A stretch of 64,000 bases of DNA from Pachysolen tannophilus NRRL Y-2460 (lineage: Eukaryota; Ascomycota; Pichiomycetes; Alaninales; Pachysolenaceae). The DNA is taken from the NCBI GenBank assembly GCA_001661245.1, contig KV454018.1:662596-726595 (forward strand). The letters are read 5' to 3'. This document shows positions 50,019 to 59,400 of the stretch, piece by piece (position 1 is the first letter of the stretch; each line of letters begins with the position of its first letter). The notes below the pieces were generated by a model that ran no database searches, was not told the DNA's origin, and worked only from the letters and a program-made list of their open reading frames with translations. Both the position numbers and the translations under genes were made by a program.

Positions 50019-50903
50019 GAAATTCAATTAAAAAAATTGAACAATGAAATATCTGTTATCCTTAAGAAATGCACATTATTATAGTGGGTTTTTAATTTAT
50101 TTTTACTTTTGAATTTCCTCTTGAAATGTTTTTCTATTTAGTTAATTAATGCCTCTTATATAAGAAATTTTCAATCTTTGTCATTATCTGCATTAAATAA
50201 AATAAAACATTAAACAAAATTTTAGTATCGATTGGTTTTCTGTTTATTTTATCTCTTCATTTAGTAGCTATTCAAGTTTTAAAAAAGTAACTTTTCATCT
50301 AAAGTCCCCCATTATACTAATTTTATTTTTTGACTGAAGCTGGTCTGTTTGCGGTACCTTGTTAGACCTTAGATGTTATTTTTGATTTTCAACTAGATAG
50401 AAAACTACAAGTAGTCAAGGTTACAAAATTAGTTTTGAAAAATATATGTCGTCTACTAAGGATTTTCACTGAACATACATCTATAATATAGCCTACAAAG
50501 TAAGCTGTAAGCTCTTGTTTTTCATATTTTTATCAATTTCAATATGTTATTTATAGGTTCAAATTGTTTTCTCTTCAGCTGTAAAATCTTTGCGGATCGA
50601 CTTCAAATTAGGGGTATTACCCCCTTTGTATTACTTTACTCATTTTCTTTTACCAATTACTTCAATTTTGTGTGTCTGAATTTAATAAGTCTTCTATTTG
50701 TAAAAAAGTATATATCTAGGTGTATTATTCCAATAGACAGTAACGGTTCTTCTCAATTGTCCATATCAAATAAAAGTCTAAAAAGTTTAAAATAAAAAAA
50801 AAGAAAGAAAATTATAAAAGTTATTTCAAAAGTACATTATAAAACAACAGTAAGGCACAAATCGGGGAATAGGCATCTAGGTGATAATTAAATAGAATTA
50901 AGA
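50019..50903. other. Long convergent spacer between the ferric reductase and GPI protein genes
   Basis: No supported gene. An 83-codon plus-strand frame (50544-50795) starts with ATG but has no recognisable family and is probably chance. The spacer is long for two gene 3' ends facing each other. I see no repeat ends, tRNA or element remains. Confidence 0.5.
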
Positions 50904-52424
50904 TTATAATAATAAAACACTCGATGAAATGAATACCAAAGCAGCGATAAGAGAAAGTGGTTGACTTTTCTTAGCTGCAACGTTTTGATATAAGTCACCA
51001 TCCATGTACCCATGTTTTGAATGATAGAAACTTCCAAAAAGACCATGATGATCTGCTTTGTTTGAAGTTGAGTTTAATTTAGTATTTTGTGTAAATTTTG
51101 AACTTTTTTCATTCTTTTTAGTGGTCAAAGAGTCTTGAGATTTTTTGTTTTTTGCATCTTTATTATTTGAATCATCTTTCGAACTTTGCAAATTTATTCT
51201 CCTTGAACTTGGACCATGGGAGATTAAACTTGGGTTTGTATCAGATTTGTTGCCCCAAGCGATCATAATATATCTCTCCTCTTCCGGTTCATCATAGTAG
51301 CTTCCTTCTTCGTAGTTTTTAATTTCATCTTGATGATATTTCCAAGGAAATTGAAAATTTTCTGCATCAAATTGGTCGTTTTGTGTCTTCGGTGATACAA
51401 TTTCTTTATCATCATCTTCTTCTCCGAATTTGATGTAAATAATCTTGTGATAATCATCTTCTTCGTCATCACAGTCCTTATGATTTCTCCATGGGAAAAT
51501 AAACGATTGAGCCTGAGCATCTTGTTGTAATTCTTTAGCTAGCTGGTCTTTATCAGTTTCATTATCAGCACCAAACGCAATAAAGATAATACGGCCATCT
51601 TCATCAAATACTGATTTCTCCTCGTCATCATGTCCGGTTAACTTTTCTTCACCTCTCCTAATTAAATCATGCAACCAGTCCAAGAAGCATCCCTGAGCAG
51701 TAACAAGGTCGTCAGAAGATGGAAGGAATGTCTCGCCAACTTCTTTTGGGTTAGTGTCGTTAACGTCAAATTTAACATAGATTATTTTCCTTGGCCAATT
51801 ATCTTCATAATCATGCTTCTTCTTCCAAGGAAATAGCTGAGCCAGTGGAATTTGATTATCATTATCCTGTAATTGTCTATTTGGGGCTCTTGAATTTGGA
51901 TTTGAATCAACAGTGTTTTCACGGTCGTTACCTATAATTTCAAATCCGTTATTCAATCCTGATCCCAAGTTAGTATCCTTTTGGGGCTTATGGCTCAACT
52001 TTTGATCAGGAGAAACAAATCCTGGAGCCTCAGTGGAAATAACAAGAAGCTCAGTTTTGGTAACCTTGTTTGGTTTTGGGGTAGTTTCAATTTTTTCGGT
52101 AGAGGTTAAAGTAACTGTCTTTTCGTAGGTTCTGGTCGTTGTAGAAGTTATTGTCTCAGTAATTTCCAGTGCTGGTGCTCCAACGTTGACAAAAGTAGAG
52201 GAAACTTCAAACATAGTCTTCGTGACAAAATCAGTTTCTTCAACTACTTGGGTCTTGTTACCAGCAGTCGTTGTAGCCGATGCTGACGAAGAGGTAGTAG
52301 TTCCAGTTGGAATTTCTTGAACAGACGTTATCTCACTGTCGTTGTTTCTTTTCCATATAGCACTTGCAAATGAAAATTGAGACAAAAGGAAAAACGTGAT
52401 AACTGCCTGAATAAAGAACTTCAT
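50904..52424 (-). CDS. Secreted GPI-anchored acidic repeat protein, unrecognised
   Basis: The 506-residue product has a signal peptide (MKFFIQAVITFFLLSQFSFASA), then IWKR, a Kex2-type site just after it. A Ser/Thr-rich region follows (about 30-135). Four imperfect modules lie between 198 and 396. Three begin FPW(K/R)xxH: LFPWKKKHDYED, IFPWRNHKDCDDE and FQFPWKYHQDE. All four carry an acidic stretch and then a hydrophobic strand: RKIIYVKFDVND, GRIIFIAFGADNETD, HKIIYIKFGEEDDD, RYIMIAWGNKSDT. A K/S/N-rich linker leads to the end QPLSLIAALVFISSSVLLL, a GPI-attachment signal. It should be a cell-wall or plasma-membrane mannoprotein. I know no family with these modules. Confidence 0.85.
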   Translation of the reverse strand: MKFFIQAVITFFLLSQFSFASAIWKRNNDSEITSVQEIPTGTTTSSSASATTTAGNKTQVVEETDFVTKTMFEVSSTFVNVGAPALEITETITSTTTRTYEKTVTLTSTEKIETTPKPNKVTKTELLVISTEAPGFVSPDQKLSHKPQKDTNLGSGLNNGFEIIGNDRENTVDSNPNSRAPNRQLQDNDNQIPLAQLFPWKKKHDYEDNWPRKIIYVKFDVNDTNPKEVGETFLPSSDDLVTAQGCFLDWLHDLIRRGEEKLTGHDDEEKSVFDEDGRIIFIAFGADNETDKDQLAKELQQDAQAQSFIFPWRNHKDCDDEEDDYHKIIYIKFGEEDDDKEIVSPKTQNDQFDAENFQFPWKYHQDEIKNYEEGSYYDEPEEERYIMIAWGNKSDTNPSLISHGPSSRRINLQSSKDDSNNKDAKNKKSQDSLTTKKNEKSSKFTQNTKLNSTSNKADHHGLFGSFYHSKHGYMDGDLYQNVAAKKSQPLSLIAALVFISSSVLLL

Positions 52425-52951
52425 AATGGAATTAGTTTTAAATTTTTTGGATATTCTTCTCTGTAGCTAAGATAAACCAAGTATATTATGAAAACTCCTG
52501 TACTCAATATTTTGTTCTTTTATTTTTTCAAAGTTGAAATAAAAAATGTCCAAAATTCAATAAACTCATTGAGTTCCTTTCAGATTGTGCAATCTCTTAT
52601 ACAGTCAATCCAGAGCTATTTCATTCATTTCAATTCATTTCAAATGGCTGTAATCGTCAGAGTTAATGATTACACAAATGCATCTTTATGCGGTTTTCAT
52701 GTTCCGGAGTTCACTGTGCGGCTCAACCAAAGAAAAACGGATGGATCAAAAGCTTGTCATGGCGACCACAAACCAAATGTCAATCTAAGAGGCAAGAGAA
52801 GCTTCAGAGCAAGTAATACAGTGAGAGTGACGCATGAGTAAGAGTGTATATGATTATCGGTTGAATAAATAATAATGAAAGTATACATTTGTTGTATACT
52901 TTCATTTTGAATAATTTATATATATACTGATTATTTGCAAAGATTTTTTTT
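52425..52951. other. Intergenic region GPI gene promoter / IND1 terminator
   Basis: A 117-codon plus-strand frame (52488-52841) lies here but shows no family resemblance and sits where the GPI gene promoter should be; I do not call it. Near 52871-52906 there is an inverted repeat, GAAAGTATAC and GTATACTTTC, with 14 bases between: a likely transcript-end hairpin. Confidence 0.5.
52875..52908. terminator. Hairpin-forming inverted repeat at the IND1 3' side
   Basis: TGAAAGTATACA and TGTATACTTTCA are perfect inverses (12 bases) separated by about ten bases (centred on TTTGT), some 45-75 bases beyond the IND1 stop on the minus strand. It may be a transcript-end structure; yeast termination does not require hairpins, so function is uncertain. 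Confidence 0.35.
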
Positions 52952-53966
52952 TTATAATAGTAACTTTCTCTTAACTTGGTCAGCAATATCAAGGTATTTC
53001 TTAGAAATCTCATTGTTTGGATTGATGAGAACAATTGGTTTGCCAGAATCTGAATTAAGGCAAATTTCTTCATCCAATGGAATTTCGCCTAGTAATTCAA
53101 TTTTTTCCTTTGTAGCTTCGTTTTTCTTAATACCAGAACCACCAAATATGTGAGATTCATGATTACAATTTGGACATTTAAAATAACTCATATTTTCCAC
53201 CATCCCCATTATTGGAATATTAACTTTTTTAAACATAGTTATACCTTTTATTGCATCGATCAATGCTATATCTTGAGGTGTTGACACAATAATTGCTCCA
53301 TTAACCTTGACCTGCTGACTAATGGTCAATTGAGTGTCTCCCGTACCAGGAGGCATATCAATTACTAAGACATCTAAATCATTCCATTTAACATCAAATA
53401 ACAACTGTTGTAGAGCCTTCATAACCATCAATCCTCTCCATACTATAGCACTTGATTCTTGAGAAATTAAGTATCCCATAGACATGGTTTCTATACCATA
53501 ATTCACCAATGGCAACAACTTTCCATCATTGTTTGACAATCGTGGTTCCCCACGTAAATTCATCAATTTCGGAATTGAAGGTCCAAATATATCTGCATCT
53601 AATAAACCTGTTTTCAAGTTCAATTTTTGAAGAGATAGTGCTAAGTTAACAGCTACAGTCGATTTACCAACACCACCTTTACCTGAAGCCACTAACAAGA
53701 CCTTCTTCACACCTGGAATATTCTGTCTTATCGGTAAACCTTTCGACATACCTGATGTATTCGAATTCTTCTTCGGAAGACCCTGTAAATCATGTAAATT
53801 AAACAACGTTAGTACTGCTTTAGCTTTTAATCATTTAATATATCAACTTCAAAAAGCAAGCAAAAAAAAAACCACATACTAATGGATTCTCATGGCTATA
53901 GAATCGTCTGGCTACTTGAAACCCCCTTCTGCTATCCAATAGCATCTTATAAGCGTTATTAAACAT
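52952..53966 (-). CDS. IND1: Mitochondrial P-loop Fe-S scaffold Ind1 (NUBPL), two exons
   Basis: Ind1 delivers Fe-S clusters to respiratory complex I. The CDS is complement(join(52952..53782, 53880..53966)), 305 residues. Exon 1 encodes a presequence with MFNNAYKMLLDSRRGFQVARR. The intron has GTATGT from 53879, TACTAAC near 53815 and ACAG ending at 53783. The joined reading is NPL|GLPKKNSNT, the Ind1 GLPK motif. The P-loop is SGKGGVGKST (62-71); other blocks are LLDADIFGPSIPKLM, DMPPGTGDTQLTISQ and the Fe-S cysteines CPNC (Cys232, Cys235). S. cerevisiae lacks complex I and Ind1. It shares a 176-base divergent promoter with MSS1. Confidence 0.95.
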
Positions 53967-54007
53967 TGTAATCAATAATTTAAAAATGAACTTCTTATCA
54001 CCATCTA

Positions 54008-54041
54008 TTTTTCACAATTTTTCACTTAAATGTGAAAAATT
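54008..54041. promoter_or_regulatory. Repeated GTGAAAAA element in the IND1/MSS1 divergent promoter
   Basis: AATTTTTCAC and GTGAAAAATT form a perfect 10-base inverted repeat with a 6-base spacer (54016-54041). A third TTTTTCAC is at 54008-54015. The element resembles the AATTTT-type promoter box of mitochondrial protein genes. Confidence 0.5.
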
Positions 54042-54142
54042 CAAAAATTGATGATGCTTTAATTAATACCGTTTTAATTATACTTCAAACAATTGAAACA
54101 TTTGGAAAATTAATCGTGCTCGTCATTATATGCTATCTGGAG

Positions 54143-55624
54143 ATGTTTATTGCAATGGCTGGATGGTCCAAGGGAGGGATACTACATGTGAGGTTCAATT
54201 CTACTTATCTTTCGCCAACAATCTATGCGTTGTCGACCATAATGGGGAGATCAGCTATTGGAGTTATTAGAGTATCAGGACCAGCAACAACAAATATACT
54301 TAAAGCATTGACTTTGAAGAAGGGAGTTCCCAGACCTAGGCTTGCTAGTGTGAGGAAGCTTTATAATCCAAAAGATGGGGTGATGTTAGATGAGGCCTTG
54401 ACGATATTTTTCCAATCTCCAAAGTCATATACAGGTGAAGATTTGCTGGAGTTACATGTTCATGGAGGAACTGCTGTGATAAAATCTGTGTTAGCTGCCA
54501 TTAGAAATTTGCATACTCCACAGGCACCTATTAGATATGCTGAAAATGGTGAATTTTCCAAGAGAGCGTTTCAAAATGGAAGGTTTGATCTTACTGAAGT
54601 TGAAGGAATAAGAGAATTAACAGATGCAGAAACTGAATCTCAAAGAATAAGTGCATTATCATCGATGAAGGGAGAAACAAGGCAGCTTTTCCATCATTGG
54701 AGAGAAGAGATTGTTAAGAATGTGGCTTTGTTGACAACAGTTATCGATTTTGGTGAAGATCATGATATTGAAGAAGTTAATGATTTGTTTGACACAGTAG
54801 AAAAAAATATTAACAAATTAGAATCCGAAATTAATGAATATTTAAATAGAGTTAAAAGGTCAGAGATATTATTGAAAGGAATCAAAGTGATTTTATTGGG
54901 TCCACCTAATGCTGGGAAATCTTCTTTATTAAATTACTTGGCTGATAAAGAAGCTGCAATAGTAAGCGATATAGAAGGAACTACAAGAGATACTATTGAT
55001 ATTCCTTTAGATATCAATGGATATAAAGTATTGATAGGAGATACTGCTGGTATTAGGTCATTGGCAAATGTAGGGAAAATTGAAAAAGAAGGTATAAGAA
55101 GAGCTAAGTTGAAATCAGTGGATGGTGATTTGGTACTAGTGGTCTTGCCATTAGATAAAAGTAACGTTGAACAAGAATTAATTGAACATGTAAATGAATT
55201 AAAATTAAAGAAACCAGTATTAGTTATATTAAATAAATCAGATTTAATAAGAAATTCACAAGAAATAGTTGAAAATTATCAAAAAATATTTAATCTACCA
55301 GCATCATCTTTCAAAATAATATCATGTATATCTGGGGAAGGAATTACAGAACTCATTTCATCATTAACTCAATTTTTTAAAAAAATAACAGTAACAGAGT
55401 CCACTGATCCAATCATCATATCTCAAAGATCTCAAGATATTTTAAGCAACGATGTATTATATGGATTTGACGAGTTCAAATCTTATAAGAGACAAGACGA
55501 TGTTGTGTTAGCCACTGAAAGCCTAAGATATTCAATTGAAGGAATTGGTAAAATAACTGGTGAAACCGTTGGTATTGAAGAAATTCTTGGTGTAGTCTTT
55601 TCAAGTTTTTGTATAGGTAAATGA
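54143..55624 (+). CDS. MSS1: Mitochondrial tRNA modification GTPase Mss1 (MnmE)
   Basis: Mss1 with Mto1 adds the carboxymethylaminomethyl (cmnm5-type) group at U34 of mitochondrial tRNAs. The product is 493 residues (526 in yeast). The N-terminal formyl-THF-binding domain has STIMGRSAIGVIRVSGP and YTGEDLLELHVHGGTAVI (with CTG for Leu in LLEL). A helical domain follows, into which the G domain is inserted: G1 GPPNAGKSS (253-261), EGTTRDTID (switch), GDTAGIRS (G3), NKSD (G4). The C-terminal CIGK motif is intact. The open frame extends 37 codons upstream only to a GTG; ATG 54143 (MFIAMAGWSKGG) is preferred, 54155 is the alternative. Confidence 0.95.
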   Translation: MFIAMAGWSKGGILHVRFNSTYLSPTIYALSTIMGRSAIGVIRVSGPATTNILKALTLKKGVPRPRLASVRKLYNPKDGVMLDEALTIFFQSPKSYTGEDLLELHVHGGTAVIKSVLAAIRNLHTPQAPIRYAENGEFSKRAFQNGRFDLTEVEGIRELTDAETESQRISALSSMKGETRQLFHHWREEIVKNVALLTTVIDFGEDHDIEEVNDLFDTVEKNINKLESEINEYLNRVKRSEILLKGIKVILLGPPNAGKSSLLNYLADKEAAIVSDIEGTTRDTIDIPLDINGYKVLIGDTAGIRSLANVGKIEKEGIRRAKLKSVDGDLVLVVLPLDKSNVEQELIEHVNELKLKKPVLVILNKSDLIRNSQEIVENYQKIFNLPASSFKIISCISGEGITELISSLTQFFKKITVTESTDPIIISQRSQDILSNDVLYGFDEFKSYKRQDDVVLATESLRYSIEGIGKITGETVGIEEILGVVFSSFCIGK

Positions 55625-55646
55625 AAAGTAACAAATTTACAAACTT

Positions 55647-56104
55647 TTATTTCTTAAAATACCTTCTTGATCGTACTTCTAACTCTTTTGACCATTCACA
55701 AATTTCATCTGTTAGAGTTTCTAACTTATCAACATAATTTTCCAAAGATTTTATCTTAGAATCCATTTGTTCAAAATCCATTTCTTAAAGCAAAAGTTAG
55801 TTTAATTATAATAGTTGAAATAGCCTATAAAAACATTGAATAACATAAACTTACGAATATCTTCTGAATCCTTAATATCCTCATCTATTTCATTGAAAGT
55901 CTTTTCAAAACTTTTATATTTCAAAGAAGCAGTATTGTTTAAATTCTCTAAACTGCTCAAATCAACCAACGAACTATCAATATCTAACTCAATGATTTTT
56001 TTAATACTTTCAAAAGATTCACTTATTAAAACCTGTGGCGATTTTACAGGTTGATCACTCGAAGAAACCTTATTCCTTTGCTGCGAAGATGATGGTCTTG
56101 ACAT
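55647..56104 (-). CDS. Small coiled-coil protein, unrecognised, two exons
   Basis: The CDS is complement(join(55647..55783, 55855..56104)), 128 residues. The intron starts GTAAGT at 55854, has AACTAAC near 55795-55801 and ends AAG at 55784. The N-terminus is Ser/Gln-rich (MSRPSSSQQRNK). Then come helices with ESFESIKKIIELDIDSSLVDL and, in exon 2, MDSKIKSLENYVDKLETLTDEICEWSKELEVRSRR. Size and helical layout recall small BLOC-1/BORC-type endosomal subunits or kinetochore DASH-type subunits, but I cannot assign it. It is convergent with MSS1 (22 bases between stops). Without the intron the frame would end soon after the donor. Confidence 0.65.
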
Positions 56105-56422
56105 TCTTCATCAATTCATCAATTCATCGATTAATTCTATCACGAATTTATTGGTATTATTTAATTAATCAGTATTTAATACCTGCATAGAAAATGAGAC
56201 TTTTCAAAAAGGTTTAAATTCACTTTAATTTAAACAAATTCTCTACGAGAGTTCCACAACGACCATTAAGAACTAAGGAGTAAGGAGGATTAGAAGAGAT
56301 TCCAATTGCTACTAATCTACTGAGCTTAAAAATTCTATATAAATAATTGGTAACTTAACTTGAAAAAATCAATATAAAAAAAAATACTTTATATACTGTA
56401 TATTAGCTCTTTTAAGCTAGTA
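56105..56422. other. Intergenic region coiled-coil gene promoter / ABC transporter terminator
   Basis: No gene is seen. TTCATCAATTCATCAATTCATCGATTAATTC near 56105-56135 (described, not quoted as a site) is a short ATCAATTC repeat. AGCTCTTT is repeated close to the ABC stop. Confidence 0.45.
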
Positions 56423-59400
56423 TTAGCTCTTTGAGCTAGAGCTTTCTTCAAGATATCCACCTTGCTTACACAAGTTATGAAAAATGCTGTCCTTATTGGC
56501 TAATAAGTTAGCTGGTGTGTCAAACTCTGCAACACGGCCTTTTTCCAAAACTATCACTCTGTCGCTATCCAAGACCGTTTCCAATCTATGTGCAATGGTT
56601 AATATTGTTTTATCTTTGAATTCACTTCTAATAGTTTGTTGAAGAATCTTATCTGTTTGCACATCAACAGCGGCTGTAGCTTCATCCAATATTAATAATT
56701 TGGAAGGGTTCAATAATGCTCTTGCAAGACACATCAATTGTCTTTGTCCTACAGACAAGTTACCACCACCCTCTGAAACTTTAACATCTAAGGCAGATTC
56801 TAAGACTTCATAATCCTTTTCGATGCTATCTTGTGCCATTGATAAAACATGGTCTTTTAAATGTGATAGTTCCAAAACTCTCCATAGTTCTTCTTCTGGA
56901 TATTGACCAAATGGGTCGAGGTTTTGTCTAATAGTACCTTCTAGTGCCTGAGAATCCTGAGGAATAATACTTAACTTATGTCTTAAATCATATAAACCAA
57001 TCTCGCTAATATCGATGTCATCAATTTCAATATTTCCCTCTGTAGCTTCAATCAATCTGAAAATGGCCATTGTTAAAGTTGATTTACCAGCTCCTGTTCT
57101 ACCTACAATACCAATTTTTTCTTTTGATTTAATATCCAAGTTGATATCATTTAAAACAGGATCCAAATTGGCTCTGTATTTAGTGGAATAATGATTGAAT
57201 TTAACTCTTCCTTGAGATGGCCAGAAAGGTGGTGGTCTGTGACCTTCGACAATTGGTAGGGCTTCAGACTTCAACTTTGAGTACTCCAATACTCTTTCGA
57301 CACAAACGATATTGGATTCAACGTCAACTATACTTTTAACAAGCCAATTCAAAGAATCTGTGATTTGTAAAGCATAACTCATGACTAAACCGACCAGCCC
57401 TGAAGATAAAGGTTTATTTGTTCCAATAGTAAGAAGAGAAAGAACAGAAGCCGCAAAAATAACTATAGAACCAATTAATTGTAACCTTGAAGCTAACCAT
57501 CTATTGGTAGTTCTGAATGTGTAGGTTGCTCTCATATTAATGTCAATATTAGCACTATTCATAAAGTTAAATCTTTCTACTTGTCTGTAAGCCCTAATCG
57601 TGTCGCAACCATTTAAACTCTCTTGAAGATGAGCAAAAATGGGACTAAGTGTTATACTAGCTATTCTTTTTAATTGTCTTGAAGTTTCAAGATAATATTT
57701 CTGATAGTATAAATAACATATCGACAAGAAAATCATAATGATAATGAATATTGGCATAGAATAAATGATAACAAGACCCATGAACAAGGTTCTTACCGAA
57801 GCACCAAAAACACCTGAAAACATTCTAGGAAGCATTTCATCAATTTTGTTGATATCATTTGAGAATCTATTCATAATTCTTCCAATTGGTGTGGTTTCAA
57901 AGAATGACATTGGCGACCTCATTACTGCTCTAGCCATATTATCATGCAATATTTTAGAAGCTCTGATGCAACACAATAACCACAAGACTAATGCTCTAAT
58001 GAAAAGTGTGAAGTCTGATGACATACCCAAGAGGGCATAAATACCAACAAATTTGAAAACATTATCGTTAAACCCATTTGCAACATTACTCTCAGACCAG
58101 ATTTTTAACCAAAAACTACTAGCAACAGATAATGAGGTTGTTAGAAAAGTTAAGAAGATAAGCAAGTTTACACCAAAGTATCCACATGATTTTGCATACG
58201 ACATATATACTGACCATTGAACTTTTCCCTTTTGCATTTTTTCAACCTCTTGTGCTGATCTTCTACTTTGATTGGTGTTACTTTCCAGCGGGTTTCTTTG
58301 ATACGAATCCATACTTGCTCTTCTTAAAGATTGATGACTAAGAGTGACAGTTAAAGGTATCTCTTCAAGCAGAATTGGAACTGAACTACCACTGCGATCA
58401 TATTCAGGACCATTATATAGCTCTATCTCCTTCACAACGTCTTCGAATTCATCGTCTTCTTTTTTCAAGTTTTCATCATCTGCTTCTCCTGTTGCATCTT
58501 GTACCGTAGTGGTGGCAGATAATTTCGTCTCGCTATCAGATTCTACGACTTCGTTTAATGTTTCTTCTAAATCATGATCTTGTGAATCATCCCGAGAAAA
58601 ATCAGTGATCAATGTGTACAATGCAGATTTATTGCTCATAACTTGATCGTATGATCCACTCTCAACTATCTTTCCATCTGATAACAGTACAATACTTTTA
58701 GCATGTTTTAAGACAGAAATAGAATTAGTAGCTAATATGATAGTCTTTGATGAAAGTAATCCAGTTCCGCTAAATAGTTGATCAACAATGTTTTGTCCGA
58801 CATGAGCATCTACAGCAGATAACACATCATCTAAAAGATATACATCAGCTCTTGCGTAAACGGTTCGAGCTAAAGAAATTCTGGCCTTTTGCCCTCCACT
58901 CAATGAAATACCTTTCTCGCCAACTATTGTGGCATCACCATCAGGTAGAGTCTTTAAATCATCAAGTAACTGACAACTTTCAATAGTCCTTTGGTAAAAA
59001 TCTGGTTCATACTTGGTACCAAACAATATATTTGCTTTAACAGAGGCATTCATGACCCATGGGACTTGTGAACAGTATGCTACAGACCCCAGAACTTTAA
59101 CTTCCACTGGTCTCGTATTATTAGCTGGAACATATACTAATTTTCCCAATAAAGCCTGAATAAAAGAGGACTTACCACTCCCAACTTTTCCAACAATACA
59201 AGATAGTTCGCCTTTTCTGGCAGTGAAATTTATACCCGTCAACGCAGCTTTAGGTGATGATAACTCACTTTCATCATTATCATAATAATAGCCATGTCCA
59301 TCTACAAAAGGTTTTGACCATAGAAAAGTTGCGTTTGAAACTTTAACAGAAACTTCACCCAAATGATGGACTTTTGGTAATGGCTTGAAAAGTTCAGGAT

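Noticed and set aside
50544-50795. 83-codon plus-strand frame in the convergent spacer
   Set aside because: Starts with ATG but looks like random AT-rich coding; no motif, no neighbour logic.
52488-52841. 117-codon plus-strand frame beginning with ATG
   Set aside because: No family resemblance, odd composition, and it fills the promoter of the divergent GPI gene; probably chance.
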